From NCBI GenBank assembly GCA_003648575.1, contig QMPN01000238.1, positions 1 through 5,003 of the forward strand: a DNA stretch of 5,003 nucleotides. The letters run 5' to 3'. The stretch is from Bacteroidota bacterium. Lineage in GTDB: Bacteria > Bacteroidota > Bacteroidia > Bacteroidales > B18-G4. Of this stretch, positions 1 through 5,003 are shown piece after piece (within the stretch, counting starts at the first letter, position 1; the number at the start of each line of letters is the position of its first letter). Both the position numbers and the translations under genes were made by a program. Below the pieces are notes generated by a model that was not told the origin of the DNA, searched no databases, and saw only the letters and a program-made list of their open reading frames with translations.

Positions 1-1998
1 AACCAATATATTGGTGAAATGCTGGTAGGCGTACCAATCATGCTGGATAATGCATTCAGCTTTCAGGTTGCCTCCGACATACCCGATGATCATATGTTTA
101 TCATTGAAACCAGCATCATCGGCTCTACGAAGGAAGTATGGGAAAGTGAGCTGACGTACTTTGCATACGCTCCTGATATAGAACTTCTTGAAGTAGTTAT
201 CGATGACGGACAAAACGGACGCCTCGACCCCGGTGAAACGGCCGACATGATCCTTCACATCAAGAATAACGGAGGAAGTGCAGCCAGCATGCTCGATTGC
301 ATCCTCGACTGCCTGGACCCCCTCATTAGCATTAATAGTAACAACCTGTACGTGTCAGATCTGAAAAGCGATAGCAGCACACTCCTTACATATAATATAA
401 GCGTGGATGCTTCAACATCCATCGGGCATATCGTGAGCTTCGATCTTGGGATCAGTGGTAATATGGGCTTCGAAACCAATCTGGTTTTCGATCAAAGAAT
501 AGGGCTGACACTCGAAGACTTTGAAACCGGAGATTTTCATCTGTTCAACTGGGGCTTTAAGGGCGACAGAGAATGGACTATAGATGCATTTCATCCGTAT
601 GAGGGTGATTTCTGTGCACGCTCGGGTGCGATCACCCATAGCCAGGAATCATCCATGATGCTGGACATAGAGGTCCTGCAGAATGGTGATATCAGCTTTT
701 ACAGAATGGTTAGTTGTGAAGATGACAATAGTAATAATAACTATGATTATCTCGCTTTCTATATCGACGATGTGGAGCAGGCACGCTGGGACAGCATCAC
801 CTCATGGGAAGAAGTAAGCTTCCCAATTTCATCCGGCTACCACAGAGTGGAATGGAAATACACTAAAGACGGTTCAGAAAGTGTGGGCCTGGATGCAGCC
901 TTTATCGATTATATCAGCTTTCCCGGATGCCTTGATATGAACCCGCATTTAAGCTTCGATCCTGTGGAATTCGATAAGGGAATGAAGCCCAATGAACAGG
1001 ACACAGATACATTGCTGATAAACAATATGGCAGAAGGAGAACTGGAATATTCCATCATCATTGCTTCCCTCACCGATTCGAAGTCAGGCGGTGGAAGCAG
1101 GAGCATTGATGGGTCATACCTGGAATGCGATCAAACGGAATTCTTCGCCGGAGAGCCATTCACCTGGTCCTTCACGCTATATAATGCAAGCGATGATAAC
1201 GAATGGCTGACCGACCTGGCCATACAACTACCGGATGGCATCGAATCTCAGACAGCTACCAACTTCACAGGAGGCAGCAATGGCGATCTCGGATTTACCG
1301 GATCATTTGGCAACGGTTCATTAATGAACTGGCATGGTGAAGATACCAACAACTGGGGCGCAGTCAAAGGCGGAGAATATGCCCAGGGAGAGATCAGCGG
1401 ACTTATCGACAATACCTTTTCGGGCGATGCCACTTTAAGCTATTCAATCACCGGCGATCAATTTGGCAGTGAACCGCATTATGTAGAAGGAAACCTCGTA
1501 TTGACCAATCTGGGAGGAAACGTACCCTGGCTTTCATGCGATATATATGAAGGCAATATCACCGGATCAGGACAGCAAGCAATTATGGTGACCTTCAATA
1601 CCGATGGAATGGCAGATGGCGACTACTACTGCAAGCTGATTATAAGAGATAATTTCCAGCATGAGACCATCATCCCGGTACACCTGCTGGTAGATACTTA
1701 CCTCGGCATAGAAGATTTCATCAGCTCCAATACCGGAGTGGAAGTCTTCCCGAATCCCTTTTCCAATACCACAAATATCCAACTGAGCCTTGCTAGTGAA
1801 GAAGAGGTCAGCATACGTGTAAGCGACCTTGAAGGGAGGACGGTTTCAGTAATAACAGACGGACAGCTGCTCCCTGCCGGGAAGCACAGTTTCACCTGGG
1901 ATGTGAAAGATGGGTCATCTGTTGACAATGGCATGTATTTCATCATCGTTGAGCGTGGGGCCGAACGGACTGTGAATAAGGTGATCAGGTACGAATAG
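1..1998 (+). CDS. T9SS-exported multi-domain surface protein, C-terminal part (5' truncated; probable secreted peptidase)
   Basis: The frame is open from base 1 and gives 665 residues before TAG at 1996-1998. The first ATG (19) falls inside a beta-sandwich domain and has no signal peptide after it, so the true start is almost certainly upstream of the window. Domains in order are the end of one Ig/CARDB-like module (1-168), a second CARDB-like module (169-510, with DDGQNGRLDPGE), a MAM/jelly-roll-like module (511-924), an Ig-like module split by an inserted domain (940-1701), and a T9SS type A tail (1702-1995). No catalytic motif is visible. From family knowledge, this string of accessory modules is common in secreted Bacteroidota peptidases of the C25 (gingipain) and S8 types, so a peptidase upstream is an inference. 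It could equally be a non-catalytic adhesin. The product would cross the outer membrane by T9SS and be released or attached to the surface. The next gene follows after 6 bases, which suggests a shared transcript. Confidence 0.88.
   Translation, partial: NQYIGEMLVGVPIMLDNAFSFQVASDIPDDHMFIIETSIIGSTKEVWESELTYFAYAPDIELLEVVIDDGQNGRLDPGETADMILHIKNNGGSAASMLDCILDCLDPLISINSNNLYVSDLKSDSSTLLTYNISVDASTSIGHIVSFDLGISGNMGFETNLVFDQRIGLTLEDFETGDFHLFNWGFKGDREWTIDAFHPYEGDFCARSGAITHSQESSMMLDIEVLQNGDISFYRMVSCEDDNSNNNYDYLAFYIDDVEQARWDSITSWEEVSFPISSGYHRVEWKYTKDGSESVGLDAAFIDYISFPGCLDMNPHLSFDPVEFDKGMKPNEQDTDTLLINNMAEGELEYSIIIASLTDSKSGGGSRSIDGSYLECDQTEFFAGEPFTWSFTLYNASDDNEWLTDLAIQLPDGIESQTATNFTGGSNGDLGFTGSFGNGSLMNWHGEDTNNWGAVKGGEYAQGEISGLIDNTFSGDATLSYSITGDQFGSEPHYVEGNLVLTNLGGNVPWLSCDIYEGNITGSGQQAIMVTFNTDGMADGDYYCKLIIRDNFQHETIIPVHLLVDTYLGIEDFISSNTGVEVFPNPFSNTTNIQLSLASEEEVSIRVSDLEGRTVSVITDGQLLPAGKHSFTWDVKDGSSVDNGMYFIIVERGAERTVNKVIRYE
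169..510 (+). other. CARDB/Ig-like beta-sandwich module in first protein
   Basis: The stretch begins APDIELLEV and continues DDGQNGRLDPGE, T-A-D-M-I-L-H-I-K-N-N-G, then closes with V-D-A-S-T-S-I-G-H-I-V-S-F. This N-G-x-L-D-P-G-E, K-N-x-G and G-H-x-x-x-F pattern is typical of CARDB-like modules in secreted bacterial proteins. The residues before it (1-168, with D-I-P-D-D-H and a W-E-S-E-L strand) look like the C-terminal half of a preceding copy. The fragment therefore carries one and a half tandem copies. The role is probably structural or adhesive. Confidence 0.65.
511..924 (+). other. MAM/concanavalin-like jelly-roll module in first protein
   Basis: The module starts LEDFETGDF, has W-x-I-D and a G-D-F-C-A-R-S-G-A-I strand, then I-S-F-Y-R-M-V-S-C, Y-D-Y-L-A-F-Y-I-D and a late H-R-V-E-W-K-Y-x-K-D-G-S strand, ending D-A-A-F-I-D-Y-I-S-F-P. 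The order F-E...SG-A-I...I-S-F-x-x-x-V-S...Y-D-x-L-x-F-Y-I-D...W-x-Y-x-K-D...D-x-A-x-I-D-x-I-x-F-P matches the jelly-roll modules frequent in Bacteroidota surface proteins. Such modules are often carbohydrate- or protein-binding. The ligand cannot be inferred here. Confidence 0.65.
940..1701 (+). other. Ig-like module split by an inserted beta-domain in first protein
   Basis: The first half (about 940-1077) has the pattern L-S-F-D-P-V-E-F, then D-T-L-L-I-N-N-M-A-E-G-E-L-E-Y-S-I. The second half (1525-1701) has P-W-L-S-C-D, then G-S-G-Q-Q, V-T-F-N-T-D-G-M-A-D-G-D-Y and I-I-P-V-H-L-L-V. In the usual form of this module the two halves are contiguous. Here about 140 residues lie between them. They start with a Gly/Ser-rich linker (KSGGGSRS, 1081-1104), followed by a domain with F-T-W-S-F-T-L-Y-N-A-S-D-D-N-E-W, N-W-H-G-E-D and G-S-E-P-H. 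The insert resembles a domain found in other Bacteroidota secreted proteins, and I cannot give it a family name with certainty. Confidence 0.5.
1702..1995 (+). other. T9SS type A C-terminal sorting domain (first protein)
   Basis: The tail has the P-N-P-F box (codons 1750-1761), then T-N-I-Q-L-S-L, V-S-I-R-V-S-D-L-E-G-R, L-P-A-G-K-H-S-F-T-W and G-M-Y-F-I-I-V, ending K-V-I-R-Y-E. This is the Por-secretion-tail fold, about 90 residues. It directs the folded protein through the outer-membrane T9SS translocon. In well-studied species it is removed by PorU when the cargo is attached to A-type lipopolysaccharide. Confidence 0.93.
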
Positions 1999-2004
1999 CA
2001 GGAT
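1999..2004 (+). promoter_or_regulatory. 6-base junction between the two T9SS cargo genes (likely translational coupling)
   Basis: The stop TAG ends at 1998 and the next ATG is at 2005. An AGGA lies at 2000-2003 but is only 1 base from the ATG, too close for a normal Shine-Dalgarno site. Bacteroidota often start translation without a strong Shine-Dalgarno. The tight spacing suggests co-transcription and re-initiation by ribosomes that finish the upstream gene. This is inferred. Confidence 0.5.
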
Positions 2005-2061
2005 ATGAGACTCACCTTAGCCATAGTAGCATTTGTTTTTAGCATGCAGGGCATGTTGGCA
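2005..2061 (+). other. Sec signal peptide of the cysteine peptidase
   Basis: M-R-L is followed by a hydrophobic core (LTLAIVAFVFSM) and a small-residue site M-L-A before Q20. Cleavage between A19 and Q20 would leave an N-terminal Gln, a common end for Bacteroidota exported proteins because it can cyclise to pyroglutamate. There is no lipobox cysteine, so the protein is not a lipoprotein. Confidence 0.85.
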
Positions 2062-4536
2062 CAGGGGAATTATGTTCATGAAGCACCCTCACTTAATCAG
2101 TATGACTCCCTTATGCTGGCTAATCTCCCCGAAATAAGTGCCATAGCGGTATTAAAAAGCAGCGATCTCCCATATTATCTCGACAATTCGAGGCTGGCAT
2201 ATTACCGGCCCATTTATCAGCAGATCAGCAATGAATGCGGACAGGTGAGCGGGGTCGCCTATAATTTCACTTACGAGATCAACAGGCTTCGCGATCTTCC
2301 CGCCAACGAAGAGGCCAACCAGTACCCACCCCATTTTACCTTTAATTTCATGAGTGGCGGAGCAGGATGGTTTGGGGTAAGCTACTTTCACAGCTTCGAG
2401 ATACTGAAGGCGCTCGGATGCCCCAACGTGGAAACCTATGGCGGCATGGCGGCCGGAGGGAACAGCAGATGGATGAGCGGATATGAGGATTACCTCAGCG
2501 CAATGAGCAACCGCATCAGGGAAGTATACCAGATACCAGTGGATACAGAAGAGGGGCTTATGACCCTTAAACAATGGCTTCATAATCATCTGGATGGTTC
2601 CGATGTTGGTGGTGTGGCGTCCTTTTATGCCAATTCTCCTTGGAATATGAAAACCCTGCCGGAAGGCAGCCCCGAAGAAGGGAAAAAGGTGATAACATAT
2701 TGGGCCGGAAACCCTACCCATGCCATGACGATCAGCGGATATAATGATTCCATATGCTATGACTACAACCAGGACGGCTTGTATACGAACAATCTGGACA
2801 TCAATGGCGATGGCGTTTTAAACATGAAAGACTGGGAGATCGGCGGGCTGATCTTTGCCGATGGCTGGCAGGGTGGGATTAATTTCGGCGACAGCGGCCG
2901 CTGCTATATGATGTACAAGACCCTGGCAGATAAGCTATACGAAGGCGGCATATGGAATAATGCAGTTCACATACTCGATGTGAAATCGATCGAAAAGCCC
3001 GGGCTTACAGCAAAAATAAAGATGACCTACAACAGGCGAATGATGCTCCGAATCAAATGCGGTGTTTCCTCGTCTGCTAATGATACCCTGCCCGAACATA
3101 GCATTAGCTTCCCGGTATTTAACTTCCAGGGAGGCAACAACTATATGCAAGGTGGCTGGGAACTGGAAGAAAATAAGACCATAGAATTCGGACTTGATAT
3201 CACAGCCCTCCTGGGCCTTTTAAACCCCGACAGCTCCAAACAATTTTTCCTGATCATCGAGGAACGCGACCCTTACAGCCAGGGTACAGGCCATATTGAG
3301 CATTTTTCGGTGATCGATCACAGCGGGACCTATCCGCAAGAATATTCCTGTACTGAAGATTCTATTCCTATCCTTGATAATGGCCTCACCTATGCCTCCC
3401 TCCTTTTCGAAGATGAGTTGGAGGTCATGGCAATCACTACCTCTGAACTTCCGGCAGCTGTGGTCGGTGAAGCATACAATTATCAACTTGAATCGGCCGG
3501 CGGCAACGCACCCCATAAGTGGAGCATGAGAAGCGCAACACAGGAATCCGTGATACAGGCGGAGATCGACACAACGGGTACATTCGTTGAACCCGACTAT
3601 TACAATTACGGGAACTATGCGCATACCCTGCCATTCAGCTTTCCTTTCTATGGCACCCTGGTCGACACCATCTACATTCATCCCAAAGGGCTTGTCATGT
3701 TCGAAAATACCAATTACCCCTGGCCATACCTGAGAGACCCTGAACTATTGATAAGAAATACCAGGTGCATAGCGCCATGTTTGAGCACCTTCATGACCAT
3801 ACTCCCCGATTCGGGACATGGGATCTGGCTTAGTGAAGATGCAGAAATGCTTCGTATTCGCTGGAAAGGCATAGTCGATGATCCATTTAATGCTTTTCCG
3901 ATTGAATTCGGGCTGAACATGCATGCGGATGGAAAAGTTGACTTCATTTTCGGTAGTGAAATGGCGGGACATCAATCGATCTGGTCATGCGGTTTTTCGA
4001 AAGGTGATAATCTGAATTATTATATCCCCGCTATCGCCGAAAGCATGCTGATCAATGAAGGCGATGCCATTGAACTGCAAAATATTCCTTTGCCGGAAGA
4101 GATGCAAATCACTGAAGACGGGCTGTTTTCAGGTACGCCAGAACAATATTACAAAGAGGTGACACTGGGTTTCTGCCTTGAGGATGATGACGGATGCAAG
4201 GCATACCGCAACATAAAATTCTCTGCCACGGAACTGGACATCGACGAAAAGGAATTCTCAGACCAGAGCATCCACACATATCCAAATCCTTTCCGAAACA
4301 GCATTACTGTGTTGCTCACCCATCCTTCCGGACAGCCACTAACTTGTATGGTATATGACATCAAGGGAACACTGATAAACACTATCCTTGAAAAAGAAAG
4401 CTTGAATGAAGGTGACATGATTCAGTGGGATGGTAGGAATGAAGCCGGAAAAACTTGTCCACCGGGAGTCTATTTCATCAGGCTTATAGCAAAAGATCAG
4501 GCAGTCAGCAGCAAGGTAATTTTCACTGGCAATTAG
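2005..4536 (+). CDS. T9SS-exported papain-like (C1A-type) cysteine peptidase with split Ig-like domain
   Basis: This complete 843-residue secreted protein is probably an extracellular cysteine endopeptidase. The start at 2005 is chosen because it gives a proper signal peptide (MRLTLAIVAF..., cleavage likely after M-L-A19). The peptidase domain is about residues 65-326. Q72 (oxyanion-hole Gln) lies exactly six residues before C78 in N-E-C-G-Q, as in papain Q19-C25. H239 sits in T-H-A-M-T-I-S-G-Y, and D286 in F-A-D-G-W stands where papain has Asn in N-S-W. Two calcium-loop-like motifs (253-278) lie between His and Asp. Next come a beta-rich region (about 327-470), an Ig-like domain (475-741) interrupted by an FPFYG module (about 528-670), and a T9SS type A tail (about 745-843). 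Only about 58 residues separate the signal peptide from C78, so there is no classical I29 inhibitor prodomain. The gene lies 6 bases after another T9SS cargo gene. The fold assignment is good. Activity is inferred, since the missing papain Cys22 equivalent and the Asn-to-Asp change could alter it. Confidence 0.88.
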   Translation: MRLTLAIVAFVFSMQGMLAQGNYVHEAPSLNQYDSLMLANLPEISAIAVLKSSDLPYYLDNSRLAYYRPIYQQISNECGQVSGVAYNFTYEINRLRDLPANEEANQYPPHFTFNFMSGGAGWFGVSYFHSFEILKALGCPNVETYGGMAAGGNSRWMSGYEDYLSAMSNRIREVYQIPVDTEEGLMTLKQWLHNHLDGSDVGGVASFYANSPWNMKTLPEGSPEEGKKVITYWAGNPTHAMTISGYNDSICYDYNQDGLYTNNLDINGDGVLNMKDWEIGGLIFADGWQGGINFGDSGRCYMMYKTLADKLYEGGIWNNAVHILDVKSIEKPGLTAKIKMTYNRRMMLRIKCGVSSSANDTLPEHSISFPVFNFQGGNNYMQGGWELEENKTIEFGLDITALLGLLNPDSSKQFFLIIEERDPYSQGTGHIEHFSVIDHSGTYPQEYSCTEDSIPILDNGLTYASLLFEDELEVMAITTSELPAAVVGEAYNYQLESAGGNAPHKWSMRSATQESVIQAEIDTTGTFVEPDYYNYGNYAHTLPFSFPFYGTLVDTIYIHPKGLVMFENTNYPWPYLRDPELLIRNTRCIAPCLSTFMTILPDSGHGIWLSEDAEMLRIRWKGIVDDPFNAFPIEFGLNMHADGKVDFIFGSEMAGHQSIWSCGFSKGDNLNYYIPAIAESMLINEGDAIELQNIPLPEEMQITEDGLFSGTPEQYYKEVTLGFCLEDDDGCKAYRNIKFSATELDIDEKEFSDQSIHTYPNPFRNSITVLLTHPSGQPLTCMVYDIKGTLINTILEKESLNEGDMIQWDGRNEAGKTCPPGVYFIRLIAKDQAVSSKVIFTGN
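2197..2982 (+). other. Papain-like peptidase domain
   Basis: The catalytic candidates are Q72 (2218-2220), C78 (2236-2238), H239 (2719-2721) and D286 (2860-2862). Their order and local contexts match clan CA, family C1 (Gln...Cys...His...Asn), with Asp in place of Asn. The papain C-G-S-C-W box becomes S-N-E-C-G-Q-V-S-G, so the first Cys of that box, which forms a disulfide in papain, and the following Trp are both absent. The helix after the nucleophile reads V-A-Y-N-F-T-Y-E-I. A non-peptidase cysteine hydrolase or transglutaminase-like fold is less likely. Confidence 0.75.
2761..2838 (+). other. Tandem calcium-loop-like insert in the peptidase domain
   Basis: Two Asp/Asn-rich loops occur 12 residues apart: D253-Y-N-Q-D-G, then D265-I-N-G-D-G-V-L-N-M-K-D276. 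The second matches the EF-hand/dockerin loop spacing (positions 1, 3, 5, 9 and 12 are D, N, D, N, D, with G at 6). Both lie between the catalytic His and Asp. Calcium binding there would be expected to stabilise the loop that carries D286. The motif is seen directly and the binding is inferred. Confidence 0.6.
2983..3414 (+). other. Unassigned beta-rich domain after the peptidase
   Basis: Residues about 327-470 contain alternating hydrophobic strands (A-K-I-K-M-T-Y, M-M-L-R-I-K-C-G-V, K-T-I-E-F-G-L-D-I-T, Q-F-F-L-I-I-E-E-R-D). They also contain an F-P-V-F-N-F-Q-G-G motif and a G-T-G-H-I-E-H-F-S-V-I-D strand. The pattern is like a jelly-roll or P-domain-type beta-sandwich, which often follows secreted peptidases. 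I do not recognise a specific family. Confidence 0.45.
3427..4227 (+). other. Putative Ig-like (He_PIG-type) domain interrupted by an FPFYG/nidogen-like module
   Basis: The first half (residues 475-508, 3427-3528) reads I-T-T-S-E-L-P-A-A-V-V-G-E-A-Y, then A-G-G-N-A-P-H-K-W-S-M. The second half (696-741, 4090-4227) reads L-P-E-E-M-Q-I-T-E-D-G-L-F-S-G-T-P, then a D-D-D-G-C strand. In the usual He_PIG module these are contiguous (LPxxxVGxxY...GGxxPYxWSL...LPxGLxLxxDGxLSGTP). Between them sits a full module with L-P-F-S-F-P-F-Y-G (542-550), G-L-V-M-F, C-I-A-P, L-R-I-R-W, D-G-K-V-D-F-I-F-G and G-F-S-K-G-D-N. This order matches nidogen-like FPFYG domains of bacterial surface proteins. The role is likely adhesion or spacing. 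Confidence 0.65.
4240..4533 (+). other. T9SS type A C-terminal sorting domain (cysteine peptidase)
   Basis: The tail has Y-P-N-P-F (codons 4279-4293), the strand T-C-M-V-Y-D-I-K-G, then I-Q-W-D-G-R-N-E-A-G and P-P-G-V-Y-F-I-R-L, ending K-V-I-F-T-G-N. It matches the tail of the upstream gene feature by feature but is clearly diverged, so it is not a recent duplication. It targets the protein to the outer-membrane T9SS. Confidence 0.93.
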
Positions 4537-4614
4537 CATGCCTTCATATTGGCAAAAAGTTTAATTTTGTTCCTTTACCAAGCCAAGATCATGGAAGAAA
4601 TATAAATCCCATTT
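4537..4614 (+). other. Intergenic leader before the MBOAT gene
   Basis: These 78 bases are AT-rich and hold a probable promoter -7 element at 4562-4569. They also hold a four-codon reading frame (ATG 4591 to TAA 4603-4605, M-E-E-I) in the same frame as the following gene, whose stop rules out any upstream in-frame start. A purine run GGAAGAAA (4593-4600) lies about 14 bases before the ATG at 4615, farther than a usual Shine-Dalgarno. No convincing terminator for the preceding gene is visible: only a 4-bp stem TGCC/GGCA (4539-4554) occurs. Confidence 0.5.
4562..4569 (+). promoter_or_regulatory. Bacteroidota-type promoter -7 element (TAATTTTG)
   Basis: The sequence matches the TAnnTTTG consensus read by the primary sigma factor of Bacteroidota. 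It lies about 45 bases before the MBOAT start, leaving a short leader. No TTTG -33 element is found about 20 bases upstream, so the promoter would rest mainly on the -7 box. It suggests the MBOAT gene can be transcribed apart from the peptidase pair. Confidence 0.45.
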
Positions 4615-5003
4615 ATGGTTTTTAGCAGCAGCTTATTCTTATTATATTTCTTGCCGGTCTTTTTGATCGTTTATTACCTGCTGCCCAGGGTAGCAAAAAA
4701 CCCTTTTGCGCTGCTGGCCAGCATTTTCTTCTACGCCTGGGGTGCACCCACATTTGTATTTGTGGTGCTGGGTTCCATCATCCTCGACTTTTATATCGTA
4801 AAACTGATGGACCGCAGGTCAGGGAAGATCAAAGGCTGGCTGCTGGCCGCCTCCATGGCCTTGAACATAGGCCTGCTGTTATACTTTAAATATGCCAACT
4901 TCTTTGTAGAAAATATCACTGAGGTCCTGGCTTATTTTGGTATGAATGCCGTGCACTGGACCCGGATAGCCTTGCCTATAGGGATCTCCTTTTTCACTTT
5001 TCA
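4615..5003 (+). CDS. MBOAT-family O-acyltransferase, AlgI-type (3' truncated)
   Basis: The frame is open from ATG 4615 to the right edge, giving 129 codons of a protein usually about 470-500 residues long. It starts M-V-F-S-S-S-L-F-L-L-Y-F-L-P, followed by a second hydrophobic span with A-S-I-F-F-Y-A-W-G. Further spans are at about 46-63 and 75-92, then Y-F-K-Y-A-N-F-F, and the edge falls within L-P-I-G-I-S-F-F-T-F (120-129). These are hallmark segments of the N-terminal half of AlgI-like MBOAT proteins. The catalytic His lies later and is outside the window. Such inner-membrane proteins pass acetyl groups to an exported polysaccharide, often with an SGNH/AlgJ-like partner encoded just downstream. 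The substrate cannot be told here; alginate itself is only one possibility. DltB and other MBOAT relatives are less likely. The start is supported by an in-frame TAA at 4603-4605. Confidence 0.9.
   Translation, partial: MVFSSSLFLLYFLPVFLIVYYLLPRVAKNPFALLASIFFYAWGAPTFVFVVLGSIILDFYIVKLMDRRSGKIKGWLLAASMALNIGLLLYFKYANFFVENITEVLAYFGMNAVHWTRIALPIGISFFTF

Noticed and set aside
2000..2003. AGGA as a Shine-Dalgarno for the peptidase gene
   Set aside because: Only 1 base separates it from the ATG at 2005, too close for ribosome pairing. The later ATG at 2044 would destroy the signal peptide, so 2005 stays the preferred start.
2152..2721. Open frame of 189 codons on the - strand inside the peptidase gene
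   Set aside because: It lies fully opposite the peptidase domain with its catalytic motifs, and its translation shows no recognisable domain. It is a by-product of codon use on the coding strand.
3220..3681. Open frame of 153 codons on the - strand
   Set aside because: It is antisense to the well-supported beta-domain and Ig-like region of the peptidase gene, with no domain-like pattern and no independent start signals seen.
1702..4533. The two T9SS tails as a DNA-level repeat from recent duplication
   Set aside because: They share fold motifs (P-N-P-F, G-x-Y-F-I) but differ at most other residues and codons, so this is family homology and not a recent repeat.
4549..4554. TTGGCA resembling a sigma-70 -35 box
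   Set aside because: No -10-like TATAAT lies 16-18 bases downstream, and the spacing to TAATTTTG (about 7 bases) does not fit either promoter type.
4539..4569. Possible terminator after the peptidase gene (TGCC-8 nt-GGCA followed by AAAAAGTTTAATTTT)
   Set aside because: The stem is only 4 bp with an 8-base loop and is not followed by a continuous T run, so it is too weak to call.

Overview
The window suggests a member of the Bacteroidota. Two adjacent genes on the + strand both end in a type IX secretion system (T9SS) type A sorting domain, with the P-N-P-F motif followed by a V-[SR]-x-L/I-x-G strand pattern and a final G-[MV]-Y-F-I strand. T9SS is known essentially only from this phylum and close relatives. 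A TAnnTTTG-type -7 promoter element upstream of the third gene fits the same assignment. The genus cannot be told from the sequence.

Layout: all three genes lie on the + strand and the window is almost wholly coding. (1) Positions 1-1998 are the 3' part of a large gene whose reading frame is open to the left edge. What remains is a chain of beta-sandwich modules (CARDB-like, MAM/jelly-roll-like, and a split Ig-like module with another domain inserted) and the T9SS tail. The catalytic part, if there is one, lies upstream. The module set resembles secreted Bacteroidota peptidases (gingipain-like C25 or subtilisin-like S8), but the choice cannot be made here. (2) Positions 2005-4536 hold a complete gene that starts 6 bases after the first stops. 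It has a signal peptide, a papain-like (C1A-type) peptidase domain with apparent Cys78/His239/Asp286 catalytic residues and a calcium-loop-like insert, a beta-rich domain, an Ig-like domain split by an FPFYG (nidogen-like) module, and a T9SS tail. (3) After a 78-base gap with a likely promoter -7 element, positions 4615-5003 hold the 5' part of an MBOAT-family O-acyltransferase of the AlgI type, cut by the right edge.

The first two genes look like one transcription unit encoding two T9SS-exported, probably surface-anchored proteins. Their shared job would be extracellular protein binding or degradation. The MBOAT gene is probably a separate unit for acetylation of an exopolysaccharide or other envelope glycan, and no functional link to the first pair is visible. 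I see no RNA genes, mobile elements, CRISPR arrays or long repeats. The most notable points are the unusual peptidase active site and the domain-within-a-domain architecture, which appears independently in both secreted proteins. Nothing here is clearly an undescribed system.
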